64,000 nt of DNA from Gyromitra esculenta (lineage: Eukaryota; Ascomycota; Pezizomycetes; Pezizales; Discinaceae). Each line of letters begins with the position of its first letter. The first letter of the stretch is position 1. Below the pieces are notes generated by a model. That model made no database searches. It was not told the origin of the DNA and worked only from the letters and a program-made list of their open reading frames with translations. The stretch spans positions 1,922,001 to 1,986,000 of the forward strand of contig JBCAML010000001.1 in NCBI GenBank assembly GCA_038503075.1. Direction: 5' to 3'. This document shows positions 11,789 to 25,800 of the stretch, piece by piece. The position numbers were made by a program, and so were the translations under genes.

Positions 11789-14700
11789 CTAACCCCCTCC
11801 GATTCCCGAAATGAATTTCTAGTGCGCCGACAAAAGTTAGTAACCGAATTTAACCTCACACCATGCATGAACTTCAGAGAAAACAAACCTGAAAATACGT
11901 TCTGAAAGTCTTATGGTCTAGCTGCATCAATGCGTTTAGATATTCCTCAGCCGGCGCCTGTGAGAAGTTGATGGATGGAAAATACACCGTTCTGAGGTAC
12001 TGAAGATAATTTTCTCCAAGCTTGAAATAAAGAATTTTCTGCAGCCCCGCGATCTCGCCTAAAACTAGCTTGGCTTGTGCATCCTTCGGGTTGAAGCCGT
12101 TGCTTCCAGGAATCTCCCAGCATAGCACCGAGAAACGATCAATCATGAACTTCTCGAACCCTGCCAAAGGCTTCTCAAGTGGGTTGTTGATATTGATGCC
12201 ATTTGCTTGCTGTGGTGGCGGTTGTTGCTGGGGTTGCCCGGTTGATGGTCCATACACGGCTGACATCTTGGACATAAGCGAAAAGGCAAGTTTTTCCGTC
12301 CCAGGATCAGTGATATCTTTGGCAAAATGCTCAACTGTGCTGAGTATCTGATCGAAGATGCCTTGGTTGACTATTTATCACATTCTGTTAAATTGATGAG
12401 GGAGAGTGATAACTGATGAGCGAAACCTACCTTCGCTGACGAGCACGTTCCCTAGATCATTATTCAAAACGCACAGCAAAAAGCTGAGGTACTCTTTCCT
12501 TAGATCGGCTAGTTCTAGTGCATCATCCGTTCCGGTTGTTTCTTCGCCTAATGAAGTGAATATCCTGCTAAGTAGTGGTGTCATCAGCGAATTAAGAATA
12601 CCGTAGATCTCCTCCTGCAAATTTACATAAAAAGTTAGCGCTCTAACCCAACGCTAAGAAAGAAAGAATAATATACCTTAAATCCGTGCACAACTTGTTC
12701 CAAAAGCTTCAAAAACGTAACCATTTCTTCTTTTGAAGAGTTTGACGCTAATAGTCCATCAATCCACCTGGGTAGCATTGGAAGGATCCTGGGCCCTAAA
12801 ACTCCTACCATCCTCGAGAAAGAATGCCTTGCAGCTTCCCTGATATTGGGGAACCGACTCAAAGACTCCAAGGAAACTAGTATAGCCTCCGCGCCATTCT
12901 TAAACTCTCCTGATACCAGCTCACTCGGGGGGGTGGCTGATGTGGTATTAGGTTGCCAGTCTGAAAACCCTCTAGCTAGGGTACCGAGAGCCATGATATT
13001 GTGATGGATTTGTAGCACTGCTTGCACATTTCCGGATTTTGCAGTTCCTAGATTTTTTTCCATATCCCTAAATAGAGGATTCATGATGGTTTGAGCAAAC
13101 ATGACTTGTCTCTCTTCTGGAATCGACCTGATCGAAGAAAGGCATCCCGCGGCGTCAAAGAGACATAACTGTGACTCGAAAGCCGAGTCTTCGGTTTGAT
13201 TTTCGTCGGAAGACATTTCGTCCTCGCCGTCTTTAGGAAGTTCGGCTTTGAGTGTAAGAAGATCACCAATCGCTTGTAGCACGGTCTCTGCAATGTCACC
13301 AATGTGTGTTTTGAGAGACTTGACGAAGCGTTGAAAAAGATACCAAGAACGTCTCCGCACCCTGACATGGTTGTCGTGAACTCCCTTCACAAAATCTCCA
13401 AGGGCCTGCGGGATGAGATTCGTGTTGGTTTCAAAAAAGGCCGAGTAACGGTTAAGAATCTCCATGTACCTGAGTTTGACAGCTGGATGGGAAAAGCTCG
13501 AAATACCTAGGTGAAATTGATATCAGTCAGCATTACATCTTATGTGATTATTCTCCGGGAAGAAAGGTCGTACTGGAATTCATCATTTTAAACATCATGG
13601 CGATCAAAGTTTCGGCAGCAATCCCGTTTGGTTGCCCTTTGACGAACAGTCCACCAGCTCTCATCATAAGCTCTCCAAATAGAAACATCTCGTACAATGC
13701 TGTCTCTACTTCTCGCCAATCAACCTCAGAATTCCCGCCCTGTGCTACCCTTTCAAACGTATTGCCCACGAGAGTTGATAGGGACTGGATGTAAAGGCCC
13801 TCATCAATCGAGGCAACTGTGTCTTGAAGAGTTTTTAACTTCTTTCGAAGCTCCTGAAACTCTGCTTCATCAGTCTGCTCGTCTTCATCTCCCCAGGTCG
13901 TGTCCACATCGTATTTCATCTTCACCACGATCGCGTTGAGGATTGGCGGCAACATCTGGGCGTGAGGTTGCGAAATGGTACCAGAAACCTTTTTCTCTTT
14001 TCGGAGTAGAGTAAGAAGATCAAACATGAAAGCAAAAACGGCTTGGGAAACCTCGTCGTACTCATCAGAGAAAAAACGAAGAAGAAAGGGGGTAAATGCT
14101 TGCAGGTATTCCTCTGCACGCTGTTTTGACTGAGGATCAACATTATCAGTATCCAGAATCCGAATGAGATCCACACCAATACCATTAACCAACTTCGCCA
14201 CGCCCTCGGCAAGATCAAAATCATAACTTTCTTGCCCTTGAATCAACGCCGGAGAAGCAACAAGTGTCTCCACAATCTCCCCAAGCTTCAGGAATGAAAT
14301 CAAATACAACTTATCTGGACCTTTCATCTTCTTGCCCACAATCTCCGCTAATGTTTCGATAGCTGCGTTTCTAGGTCTCCCTTCGCTTGCCAAAAAGTAG
14401 TACAGGAGGTTCAGCATAACCTCGTTAACAACTAAGGAGATATCGATCCAGCTAACCCAACGGCCAATGTTCTTCAAAGACAACAAAACAACCTCGTCAT
14501 TGGCACCCCTCCACTGCGCTAAAATCTCCTGCCATGAAGTCACCAACCTCCTAACATCCCGCTCTCGAAGAGCATCCTTTATCAGGCTATTCCTCTGCAT
14601 CTCTTCCGTTGATCTCGGAACAAGAACATCAGCAACCTCGTCATGCACGCTAGCCGTCATCCGTAAAAAGAGCATGACACCTTGATAATTGTCGCGTTGA

Positions 14701-15292
14701 GGTTGGCCGTTGGAATCATTTGATGTTGAGGTTAGGGCTAGTATATCGTCAAAAAACATTGGCCACGAAGTTGCGTACATGGCGACAAATAGATAGGTCA
14801 AGGTTTGTGTGAGCTTATTCTGCATCATGCCAGAGTCTGTCATATTTGAGTTTGAGAAGTAAACCTGTCGCATATATTCTACGAGCGTATCCTTGATATA
14901 TGTAAGATGTTGGTCCTGTGGACTTTGATAGCGTAGTTGGATTGCTGTGTTCAAAACGTCGAGACAAAACATGCGGACGATCTCGTTGGGTCTTGGATCT
15001 CGAGCGAAGAGTGGTAGACAAATTTGCCAGCCTTCTGGGGAGCCTTTCACTTGTTGTAGAAAGTCCATAGCCTACAACACATAGATCCGCTGTCAGAAAT
15101 CGCTGACCTAACCTTTGAGACATCTCACTGATGGTATTTCTAACCTGTCGTTTAAGCTCCTGTGATGTAGTGGGACTGGACGCAATGTCCACCGCATTTT
15201 CTACCTATTCCAAACACGCCGGTCGGCAAGATTGAACTTTTGAGTCTCTGGACTCAAAGGGTACGAAGGAGTGAACACACCTGAACATCCAT
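11789..15292 (-). CDS. LOS1: Exportin-T (Los1), tRNA nuclear export receptor
   Basis: Seven exons on the minus strand: 15281-15292, 15145-15204, 13574-15071, 12677-13506, 12431-12614, 11889-12370 and 11789-11818, giving 1031 residues. Los1/Xpot is a karyopherin-beta that binds tRNA with Ran-GTP and carries it out of the nucleus. The N-terminus MDVQVENAVDIA and the block GSPEGWQICLPLF match the start of the family, and the rest reads as helical HEAT-like repeats without low-complexity gaps. The first coding exon is only four codons; it was chosen because it puts an ATG in phase and reproduces the conserved N-terminus. A second ATG at 15288 is out of frame. The last exon is nine codons plus stop (KFISGIGGG). 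A Crm1-type exportin is the main alternative and fits less well. Confidence 0.85.
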
Positions 15293-16332
15293 CTTTGCTT
15301 AGGAAACTTCCACCCTTCGTACTAGAAAAGAATAACCTTGAGAGACAGCGAAATTCAGCCGGGGAAAGCGTAGTATTTGAGCGGGAGAACCAGTTTTGCA
15401 ACGCTGAGCGGGGTTGGTCATTAATATTGTTGGTTGCTGATTAGGAAGGAAGTGTATCTAAAGACTTGATGTATGGAGGATGGGGAAAGGATACGCTAGA
15501 AATACCTTTGTACTGAGATACTTGTTCCTATTTCCTTAGCGTTTTGTTATAAAGCTAGTGAAAGCTAAAAAAAAAAAAAAAGTAGTGCAGAGTAAGAGTA
15601 GTGGGCGAGGGATAAAGAGGAGACATGAGGCGGGGCAGATTAGTACCATACCTCTAAAACCCGCAATCGCTCGAACTAAAAAAGTATCCTGCTACACGGA
15701 GGAAGTGCCCTCAGATGACTACTAGTGAATCCCCGAGGAGTAATAAGAAAGGTAGCAGTCGTCGAGAGCTCTTGTGTGCTGCTGTTGTGAGGAAAGAAAA
15801 TGCAAAGGGTATCGTGTCCGCTGGCCCTTGGGAAAATGTTGTGGTGGGGTGTCGCCTGATTGGAATAGACACTCAAGCTTTGTTCGCGCCAAGATGATTC
15901 GATTTCGCCGTAGGCAAAATGAAGTCACCAAGGGGCGCAACAGCTTAAAGTCTAAAGTAGCCTCTGATGCACGTGACATGGACAAACCTCAAACTACACG
16001 TATTTTGCTTTTGTACAGTACACACTCTGTAGCCTTAGACACAGTTTACAATAGTAAAATTTCAAATACACAGTATATGTATTTAGACAGCTTCTCAGCT
16101 ACTCCACTCATATGTAATAACGCCATTCACCATTTCCATTAAACTTAAGTATAAAAAACAATTTGCTACCATAATGGTATACATTCTCAATGTCCTTTTC
16201 CCTTTCCGTTCATTTTCTCTCGCCATCTCAGCCAAACCATATAGACTCGTTACTCTTCGCTCTTCGCTCGCGTGTCCAAGGTATGAGTAAAAAAGCTCTT
16301 TCCAACAAGACAGTTTCCCTCGACCCAGAAAC
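15293..16332. other. Spacer between LOS1 and AFI1
   Basis: The genes run in the same direction (minus), so this holds the LOS1 promoter and the AFI1 3' end. There is a 15-base A tract near 15568-15582. Short overlapping frames on both strands (15676-16142) have no support. No promoter element is identified. Confidence 0.5.
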
Positions 16333-18900
16333 CTATCTAGTGATTGCGCCTCCAATATTTAGTCCATTCACAGTTAGTCCTGTATTCGGGCTCTCTGCTG
16401 GAGTGTTCATCTTCTCTTGCTGAAGACGGATGAAAGCCAATTTCTGGAATTTATTGAGTGAGTTGAAGAAATGACGTCCAGCCTATTTACAAATTAGATA
16501 TCGCTGCGAACGTGAGGGGGTAGGGTAGAAGTGGTTTACCATGTGCGCACTAATCCTCTCTAGCAACTCTACAACCGCAAATCGCACTCTCTGTAACGGA
16601 TGGAAGAGCCCAACGGCAATCGGAAATAACCCACTCTGATTTTCAGGCATCACGCAAAGCAATTGGTTGATTTCTTCATACTCCACGACATAATCTCTCA
16701 GCGCGGTGTATATTTTAGCTGCTTCGTCGGTTGACAGCCTTAAACATCTTAGGCGATCAATATGATGATGTAGATCAAGAATCTTGATCGGCTTCGCCAT
16801 GTAGAATTGCTGCACGTCCTATATCAATTAAGTCAGCGTACATTACCCCAAACTGCACCCCTTGGGAACATATAGGACTGATAGTCTTTTACCTGGCAAA
16901 AAGCATGGTAAGTTCTGCTTCCTCTCCACCCCTCGATTCGGGCCATGTTTGCCGCTAAGTCTCTCATCTTCGTTTGTTCGTCTGGCCAAACGTATCCATG
17001 GCCGCGAATGACATGATTTTCCTCATGCCCAATCCACAAAGCACTAGCTCCATAAACTAGTTCCTCAAACGCCGCAGCCATCCTCGTAAATCGCATAACC
17101 CAATCCCGCCATTTTGCCCTCACAGCTTTCTCTCCAAACTTTGACGTGATGCAATGATTTACGTCATCCATAAATGCATTGTCTCCTGTATCTACATGTC
17201 CGCTAATATTGGCTATACTCCCGAAGATTGCAGCACCATCGCCCGGTGGACATGCCTTGATTTCGGGAGAGATCTTAATCCGACCCGTGTCAATATTACA
17301 GAGAATATCCCACCATCCAGGATGATTAGCAAACGTCGGATTAGTGACACCAGCTATGAAGCCCGGAACTAAAAGTAGTTCATCCACTTTTGACAAATCA
17401 GTATATGGGAACGCGTGGCGCGTGAATCCACGTAACACTCCGCCGGATGCAAGTGCACACGCCGCCAATACATGATCTGCAACCTCCCCGGATGGTTTCA
17501 GGTGGCTAAGGAAAATGATCCTTTTCTGTGTAAGAAGCCCGTTGACCAGTACTATCAATGGGTGTGTATATGGGCCATTTGTAGTGAGATGGGGATGGAG
17601 AGCAAATGGTTGAGGGTTTGATGCGTGGTATTGGGAGAAGGTCGTTATTAGATGAATCAGAGAGAACTGATCCCGTGAGATTATAAGTTACAATCCAATA
17701 CCAAATAAAGAAACAGGAAGTACATACATCTCCAACAGTTTCAGGCATTATTGCTACAGGAACCTTGATAGGTACCGGTATGCCGTTATAAACCACTTTG
17801 GTCTCAAATTCATGGCTATCCCTGTTGATTGTGATCCTTCCATTCATAAGCTTATTCACGTTTCTCCCGGGTGCTAAATCGATATATGTTGTTGGCCTTG
17901 TCTCCACATCTCCGTCACTAGCCGTCAGCATCCCTAATGAAGAAGGCGATCTAATTTGTTGTACTGCGCTGGGATATATAATGGCCATCTCTTCGAATTT
18001 CTCTACAAACATTTCTTTCTTCTCACTTGCAGAGAGGATTTGACGTTCAAAAATGGAAAAATCTGGCATGGCAGAGAGGTCCATAGCATTCACCGCTGTA
18101 AAAATTTCTGCTAGAGTATCGACAGTTGGTGATTTAAAGTATTCCTCAAGTGCTAGGAGCAAAATGGGCTAGCGAATACTGTTAATATATACTAAAGAAG
18201 CAGGAAAATCTATTTATTTACCTTATAGATATGGAGGAAGGAATGTCGTGTACATATTGCCATAGCCTTTACTTTTGCACCTCTATAAGATGATAAGTCT
18301 CCAACGTTATATACACAAATTTGCGATCACTCTCACCTTTTTTCCTTTTTATCATGCTTTGTGTTCACCAAGTTAAGAACATAAATTAGAGGCGCATGAC
18401 CTGAAGCGTCTACTTCCACCTCCTCCCGCTCTGCGTCCTTGTGTAGAAAGAAGATAGTCCAGTCCTGGATGCGAACATGAGCTTGGTCCGGTAGCATGAG
18501 TTCTGCAAGCATGCTGTGGTCCCTGAATCAGCGACTTATTTTTTAAAAAGATTGCTGGGGCGGAAGTAGAAATTTCGCCGATAAAGAGGGTGGAACTAAT
18601 GTCGCACTTCTATTCTCAATTGAAATATAGCGATACGTGATGTAACCAAAGCTGCCAATTGACTTTACAGCGTAGGATTGATACTTACTGTTCGTCACCG
18701 CTTATAGCAGTTGGGTATTGGTGTTCCATGGTTGGACCCTTATCAATGGCGAATTCGGCAACAAGAATATACTCGACATGCAACTGGTTGTTCCGTGAGC
18801 TTCGACTGCTCCTGGCACTAGCTCGTTCAGTATGGACCGTGCTGACACTATTTGAAGCAGCTCGTCCAGCCACCTCACTATTAGGAATACTCGTGCTCAT
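16333..18900 (-). CDS. AFI1: Afi1/MesA-type cell-polarity protein (DENN-like, SPA domain)
   Basis: Seven exons on the minus strand: 18689-18900, 18522-18337, 18282-18222, 18168-17728, 17666-16893, 16818-16540 and 16482-16333, giving 700 residues with all phases consistent. Afi1 binds the GTPase Arf3/Arf6 at the cortex, and fungal MesA stabilises the polarity axis during tip growth. A Ser/Arg-rich N-terminus is followed by [20 protein letters not shown], the start of the Afi1 domain, at about residue 42. The block [19 protein letters not shown] and [14 protein letters not shown] (about 335-375) is the core of the stabilisation-of-polarity region. The last exon ([20 protein letters not shown]) completes the conserved C-terminal helix. 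I use the yeast symbol; the local name may differ. Confidence 0.88.
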
Positions 18901-19873
18901 ATTGGCCGTGAAATTAGATAATATAGTAATTATATCTAGGAGTAGAAGTGAAGCAAATAGTTCGTAGGATTAATGGCAGCGATAGTAATAGTAGGAATAG
19001 CAGCAGTAGGGGAGTCCTAAATCCCGTGGGTAGGTCAGCAGGTAGATAGGAGATCTAGATGGAGGGTACTACTAAGTTGAGGAGGTCTAGATGAAGTAGA
19101 CGAAAGGGGTATTAGGTTAGGAAGTATCAATGAGCGCAGTAGGTACAGGCAATCTCTTGAAAAGTTATTACCAAAATTCTGCTGGGTCAGGTTTCGGGGG
19201 TGTCGCGCGCTGAGGTGTCGCAGTTGTTGGTTGAGATGCCCCTCTCTTCTCTGGGGTACAATGGGATAGGTATCTTACCGTATTCGTTTTGAGCAGAGGA
19301 GTTGATCGGATGGATGGGATAGTAGATGTCTTGCTGCTGGTTCTCCTGTTCTGTTCTGTGTTCTCCCCGTAACCACCCTATTTACAACTTCATCCCGACT
19401 CCTGTGTGCTGAGTGGCTGCCGAGAAACTCCTTCCAGGGTCCTCTTGTGCCAATACTCTTCCAAGTTTCTGGACTTTGTGAAGGCTAAGCTGTTCCACTG
19501 TTCCAGGATCCGGGGGTGTGTGGCCAGAACTCCCCCTGCACATCAGACGGCGGCAAGCGAGAAATCTGCCCCACCAACCTTGTTCTCTGTATTGCTTTGT
19601 TTCCCCAGCAACGCATGCCAAGAAATATATTCCTGATAATAGCGAATATAACGTGACACAACTTAATCTGCCCCTGGTCTGTTTACCCGTTGGTCTTCGT
19701 TCATGAACAACCTCAACTTGTCCGTTAACAACAACTTCACCGCAGCCATCACTACTTGATCAATCCCCTTCTTTTGTAAAAATATCTGGGTCTCAACTTT
19801 GCTGTAATTTTCCTTAATAATTTTCTGCTAATTGTCAGACGCGGTTGTTGGTGGCAACAACAGGAGGTCTAAG
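18901..19873. promoter_or_regulatory. Divergent intergenic region between AFI1 and separase
   Basis: Both genes start at the edges of this 970-bp gap and run outward. The part near 18970-19150 is rich in AG/GTAG triplets. A plus frame (19406-19636) and a minus frame (19382-19621) overlap almost completely and match nothing known. No specific motif is claimed. Confidence 0.5.
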
Positions 19874-22800
19874 ATGTCCCCTAAAACTTCGTCCTCGAGT
19901 CTACACGACGGAATCAAACAGTACCTAACCGTTGAAGCTTGCTCAACCTCAACACTCAAACTCCTTGGTGAAGCGTTCTCCGCACCAGAGCCTGCGATCG
20001 CATCAGCCACGGTTAAAGTATCAGCACGATCGAAGAACTCGAAATCAACATCCCAAAAAACAATCACAGCAACGGAGGCCGTCACCATAACAGTACCATC
20101 GGCGTCGAAAATGCTAGAACGGTACAAACTTGCTATTGATGTTATTAATACTTGTCTGAAAGGCCTCGGCGATGCTACAAAAAAAGATACACTATCGCCC
20201 GTAAACACTACCGAAAACCTTGTACCAGCCCGGAAAACCGGGAAAATTGCCTCAGCCGCCAACAAGCCATTACAATCACGGTCAGCTAATCGGAATGATA
20301 CAAAACCCGATTCGATAGTCAATCTAGCTTTGTGCTGCTCTCTCTCGATATCATACCTTAACTCAGTTCAGCATACCCCCAATCTTCCAGAGCTACCCCC
20401 TCTGCAAGTCGAAACGGCCCAAAGCAATCTTGTTTTGAAGTTGATACAACTGGGGATGTTTGAAATGGGGCTGAAGGAAGCTAGAAGTTTGAAGCGGAAA
20501 CTAAATGAACATATGCAGAACGGCACGGTGGTGGTGGATTCTGAAGAAGATGGAGCGAAAGTATACCCCAAGGTGAAGGGAACTCTTAAATCGACTGCTG
20601 CGCAAACAAGAGCCGTTGGAAAGGAAAGCGCAGCCGGGGTTGCCAAACCCGAGAAAGAGTCTTTTAGTAAGATACTCGAGTTTAAGGAAGTGATTACATC
20701 AAAATCAGCTTTCCCGTTAGTTATTTCATGTCAGCTAGGGATTCTGCGATGTCTCGTTGGGATGAAGAGACCAGAGCTGATTGAGGTACTCACTACTTGT
20801 TTTGTGGGGGAAAAGAAAATTGGCTAATTAGTCTTATCTCTTCAGGCTATCATCCCCTCATTATTTGCCCCATACAATCCCTTGTCACTAATTCAAGCTC
20901 TCTCGAAATCTTCACCTCCTAAGGCGTTAGTCCAACTTAATGTTCTTATTCATATACTCTTGTCAATTGTGCCTTCAACCTCGAATTCAGCAGACAGCAT
21001 CGCAATAGACATAAAGATGTCTTGCAATCCTAAGACAGCCTTGATACTACAAACAAAGGCTACCGAGTGTGTAATATTGAGGAAAGCGCTTCAGTCTGGT
21101 TCGAGGGGTTTGTCTGACAGTGACCATACTGAACAATGGGAGATCTGGCGAAAGTATTTAACGGCATATGTTCGGCGTACCCGAGATCAACGGAGTAAAC
21201 ATGATCGGTATAATTTCATCAGAGAGTCGGTAGATACCATCCAGCAGCTACTACATGATAATGATTCGTCAAAATCATTACCGTTAGAGGTCATGAGAAC
21301 CCTTGCTACAGCATCCTTCGAAGCCGGACTATTGAGGGAAGCTGTGAGTTGCACCGAGGAATGGCTCATGGAACTCGAGACTACAAACAACGAGTCGGAC
21401 GTAGCGTTGAAAGTTATCGGCAACGTTAGATTAGCGACTATCGAGTTGAAATTATCGACAGTTGGGAAGGATGGGAAAATAGTTTTAGATAGCGAAGTGG
21501 TGGAAGGAATAAAAGAGAGGGTTGAGATTGCTGTGGAGAGGCTTGCGGCAATAAGAACAGGGAGGAAGGGAGACTTGGAACTCCTGTTAGGCGAGGTCGC
21601 GTCTCTTAGACGGGGTGGAGTTAGCTTATTGGCAATCCTTTTGAAAGATGAGAATGAGAATGAGCTGGAGGAAGAAACGGAAGAGGAAAAATGTGCAAGG
21701 TGGACATTGAGGAAGCTGTGCGAATCGATTGCTAGGGGCGTTATTCGATTTTGCGGGAAATATCTGGCTATGGTAATCCCTGCTGAAGAACGGGCGAAAG
21801 CGACGAAAATCGTCACCTCTACAATCGATACGGCTGTCTCGACTGCCTGGAGAGGTTTTAATACCAGCGCTTTAGAGGCATGGGATAGTGTGGAAGATTT
21901 GATTAGGGAATCTTTAAGCATTATTAAATTATTACCGGAAGACATGGACCATGCAATTCTCTACGAAAAAATTTCGACTACCTATTGGCAGATACATCTC
22001 CTCTATCGGAAATCCGGTCTAGAGAAGGCGAGCATTCTGTCCCTAAGGAAAAGCGTCATGTCTCTTGATGGGCGGCCTGTAGCGGAACTACTTCGAGCCA
22101 ACGTGGCGCTGAAGTGGGAGCGATTAGGAAATTTCTTTCTTACTGTCGGTGATTGGAGGAAAGCCGAGGATGCACTCCTGAGTTCAATGAATGTGTTTTT
22201 CGAGACTGGAATTTTGGAAGAGCTGGGGCAGAGTGCAACTCGGGGCGAGTTGTTTGGAGATGCGTTTGAAATGCCCACTAGGGAAGCGATAGTGGGTAGA
22301 GTTTTGGTTGGCCTAGTCAAGTGTGCTATCAAGAAGAGGGACGGCGTGGCTTCTTCATTACGGTTTGATTATGAAGGTATATCAGCAGCAGCACGAGGAG
22401 TACTACTTGAATGGGCAATGAAACTAGCGATCGGTACTATGGAAAATGACGGTGCGGTTGCCCGGATATTGGCGGAGAGATTGCTAGATGTATACTCTTT
22501 TAAAAAAATGCCTCTCCGGAGAGCGAGGGTTATTTCAAAGCTTGTTAGTCTGGCGGTCGACCATCCCGAGTTGTTCAACAAGAACGAAGTTAAGAAACTT
22601 GGTGATGAGACCTTTCAGTGGGCCGAGGGAGCTAATGATGGATTGTTTATGGAAGATGAGAAGCTAAGGAAGTATAAGGAGGACATTATGGCGGGATGCT
22701 TGGTAAGCTTAACGTTCTTGCGTTGGCAGGATAATGAAGCCGAACCAGAATCAATGAAAGCTGCATTAGCTTGCTGGAGTAGGCTTGTCAATGGATGTTT

Positions 22801-25800
22801 GACCTGGGATGCAGTCGTTGAGAAAGTCGAGGACATCAACGTGGTTATGAAGAGGCTAGAGATGGTTATTGAATTCTTCGAAATGAATGGAGAGATCGAG
22901 TTAAAAGTTTGCGCTTTGAAGGTCTTGGTCGCCTTTAGAGGGATTGAAGATAACGTGAACTATGATGGTAAGTGACCCCTACTATGGAAATATTAGGAAG
23001 ATGTTTATAATTGTTTATTATAGCTCTCATCCATCTGCAAACCCACCTGGCGATGCAATACCTCCGACTCGGGTACTCCGGTAGGGCAGGAATGGCGTTA
23101 GCGAAGGCACGTGCTCTAATCAACAAAGCCCCAGCCGGGCTATCCTCCGCTACTGTATTGCAGTGCCATTTAGCGTATTCGGAGTACTTTATAAATATCA
23201 ACAATCTTGAAAAGGCGGAGGAGCATTTTGCCACAGCCAGTGCACTTGTGGATGAAGACGAAGAGCTATCTAGCGCAAAGGTTTCAGGTGCTAGGATTAT
23301 AAAAAGAGTTAAGATCAATAGGATTATTGCGGATGCATCATACATTATGAGTCTTTTGGCTTTCGAAAAGGCGAGTCATAATATATGACGATATTTTGAT
23401 CTTTACGCTAATGTGTATTTCTGTATAGGGAAACCCTAATGACGGTTTGGCACATGCTAGGAGATGTGTAAGACTAAACCAACGTGCCTGGGCAGGTCTG
23501 GAGACTCTTAGCAAAGACAAAATGACATCGTCAGGGGCCAGCGATCTTGTCGAGGGTATGGCTGCACTTTCCACGGCTGATTCAAGAGGACCTAAAGTCC
23601 ACTCAACCACTTTCACCTCACTGGCTTCTCCCCTCCTCTGGCCACTAGTTTCTGCTCTTTATGCGGGATATCTCCAGGCGTCTAATATCTACCGCCACCA
23701 AGGAATGATCCGAGAAGCTGAATTTTATCTTGAACAAGCGCTTAGGACTGTCGAGGCGGTAAATGCAATTCCAAGAGTAGCAAAAACGATGACCATGTAC
23801 GGTGATTTGAAGGTTAGAGCAGGCTTAGTGGAAGAAGGGGAGGAGATGCTGGAGAAAGCTAGGAAGCTGATTACTAATGGAAGTGGTGTTGTTGATTTTG
23901 AGGTTGCGGCGGGAAATTTAGAGAGGATTAAGGGGGATTGGAAGGAAGAGAGTGAGGCTTATGAGCGCGCAGAGAAACATCTCGAGCAATTGATGGCAAT
24001 TGACAGGATCGAGGGATTGGGGAGTTTCGAGCCAGACCCGGACAATTTAACAGAGACGTAAGTTGTACTTCATCGAATTTGGAGCCTGAGAGCTAATACC
24101 AATTAGGATCGCTAAAATGGCCTTGGAAGAGGTAGCTAGTAAGCCCGAACCAAAACCGAAAGCACCATTGAAGCGTAAAGGAAGGGCGGCCACAATAAAG
24201 CCAAAGGCTGCAAAAATCGAGGTCGAAAAGACTTCTCCTTCTATAAATGCTATTGTCGCAGGTGAATGTTCTGCACTTCTTAAGCAAAAGGGAAATGTCT
24301 TGCGGCTCAAAGCCCATAATCTTTCCATGCAACGAAAATGCGAGCAAGCTGAGGCTCTTCTCAAAGAGGCTGCAAAGCTTCCTGTCGGCCATCAAGAAGC
24401 GGTTGTTCACGGATTGACTGAAGCTAGGCATCTTTTTCTAGAAGCCTTGGTGTTAATTAGCTCCGATCCGGTATTTAGTGTTCTACAGGACTCAAGTGTG
24501 TATCTACACATCCATTATTTGGAGTTTTTGATACTAATATTTGATTTTTCTTAGCTATCTCTTTACCTAACATTGCCATGCCGAAACCTGGAAATTTAAG
24601 TCCAATTAGTTCTCCCGTTAAAAAGGCGATCCGCAAACCCACCAAAGAACGGAAAGCAGTTAGAGAATTCATGGAGCTTCTTGCAAGAGCCAGAGACGCG
24701 GTTTATAATGTCCACTCACGGGCTGCAAAATGCGGATCTTCAACAATGACTCATAGCGTAGCATCATTACTTAGTGAGATTATTGTTTTGATTCATGCAG
24801 TGAGTAATACGAAAGGAAAGGGACCCGAGCACCCCTTGTTTGCGAGTTACTCCCTTGGTAAGTTAGGATAAAAAAATTCCGTATAGCTACCGAGTTTAAC
24901 ATTTAGTAGAATTGCATAAAGGACTCTCACTCCAGAGGGAGAAAGCAGCCATCGAAGCAGAAAAGGTTGCCAACAACATACCAGAGGATTTAAGTTGGCC
25001 AACTAACGGGCCACACGGTGGGCCTATCCCAACAGAACTTAATCCATTCGATTTCTCTAGTTTCCAGAGAGATTACATTGATATCATCCCGATTAGATGG
25101 GCAGCTGTGTCGATCTCGTTGAATGAGAACCGCGATGAGCTTTATGTGTCCCGGTTCCAAGCTGGACAAAATCAGTTGATGATACGCTTACCTCTTACAC
25201 GCCATAACTCTCGAGACGACTCTGAAGAACTTTTCGAATACGAGGACGGATTGCAGGAGTTAAACGAGATAATCGAGGGGGCGAATACTAGTGCTCACCA
25301 GGCCAAGGAAATGACTAGTAAGGGTTCGAGAAAGGAGTGGTGGGAAGAAAGGGAGGGGTTGGATACTCGTCTTAAGGACCTCCTAGAAAACCTCGAACAT
25401 GTTTGGCTTGGTGGCTTTAAAGGTATATTTTGCCAGTACGCACGTCATTCTGGACTTCTGGCGAGATTTAAGGCGACTTTTGAAAAGGTTCTGGCAAGGC
25501 ATCTCCCTTCAAGAAAGCGCAAGAAGGTTGGAAAAGTCAATATTGATCATAGGATCTTGGAGCTATTCATTGGACTTGGTCGGTCGCAGGATCAAGAGAA
25601 TTTCAACGAAGAGCTCACTGATCTAATTTATTTCGTTGTGGATATTCTGCAATTTCACGGAGAAGGGAATGCATACGATGAGATCGATGTCGACGAGGCA
25701 AGTCAATAGGTTATTCAAGGCAGGAGGATCAGATGCTAACTAATTTGTAGATGATTTTGGAGCTCACTGATGCCTTGGATATGTATCATCAAGAAATTTC

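Noticed and set aside
19828..20322. 164-codon minus-strand frame
   Set aside because: Antisense shadow of the first separase exon; serine-rich composition follows from the coding strand.
21187..21945. 252-codon minus-strand frame
   Set aside because: Antisense shadow of separase exon 2, whose frame is confirmed by the catalytic C-terminus and splicing.
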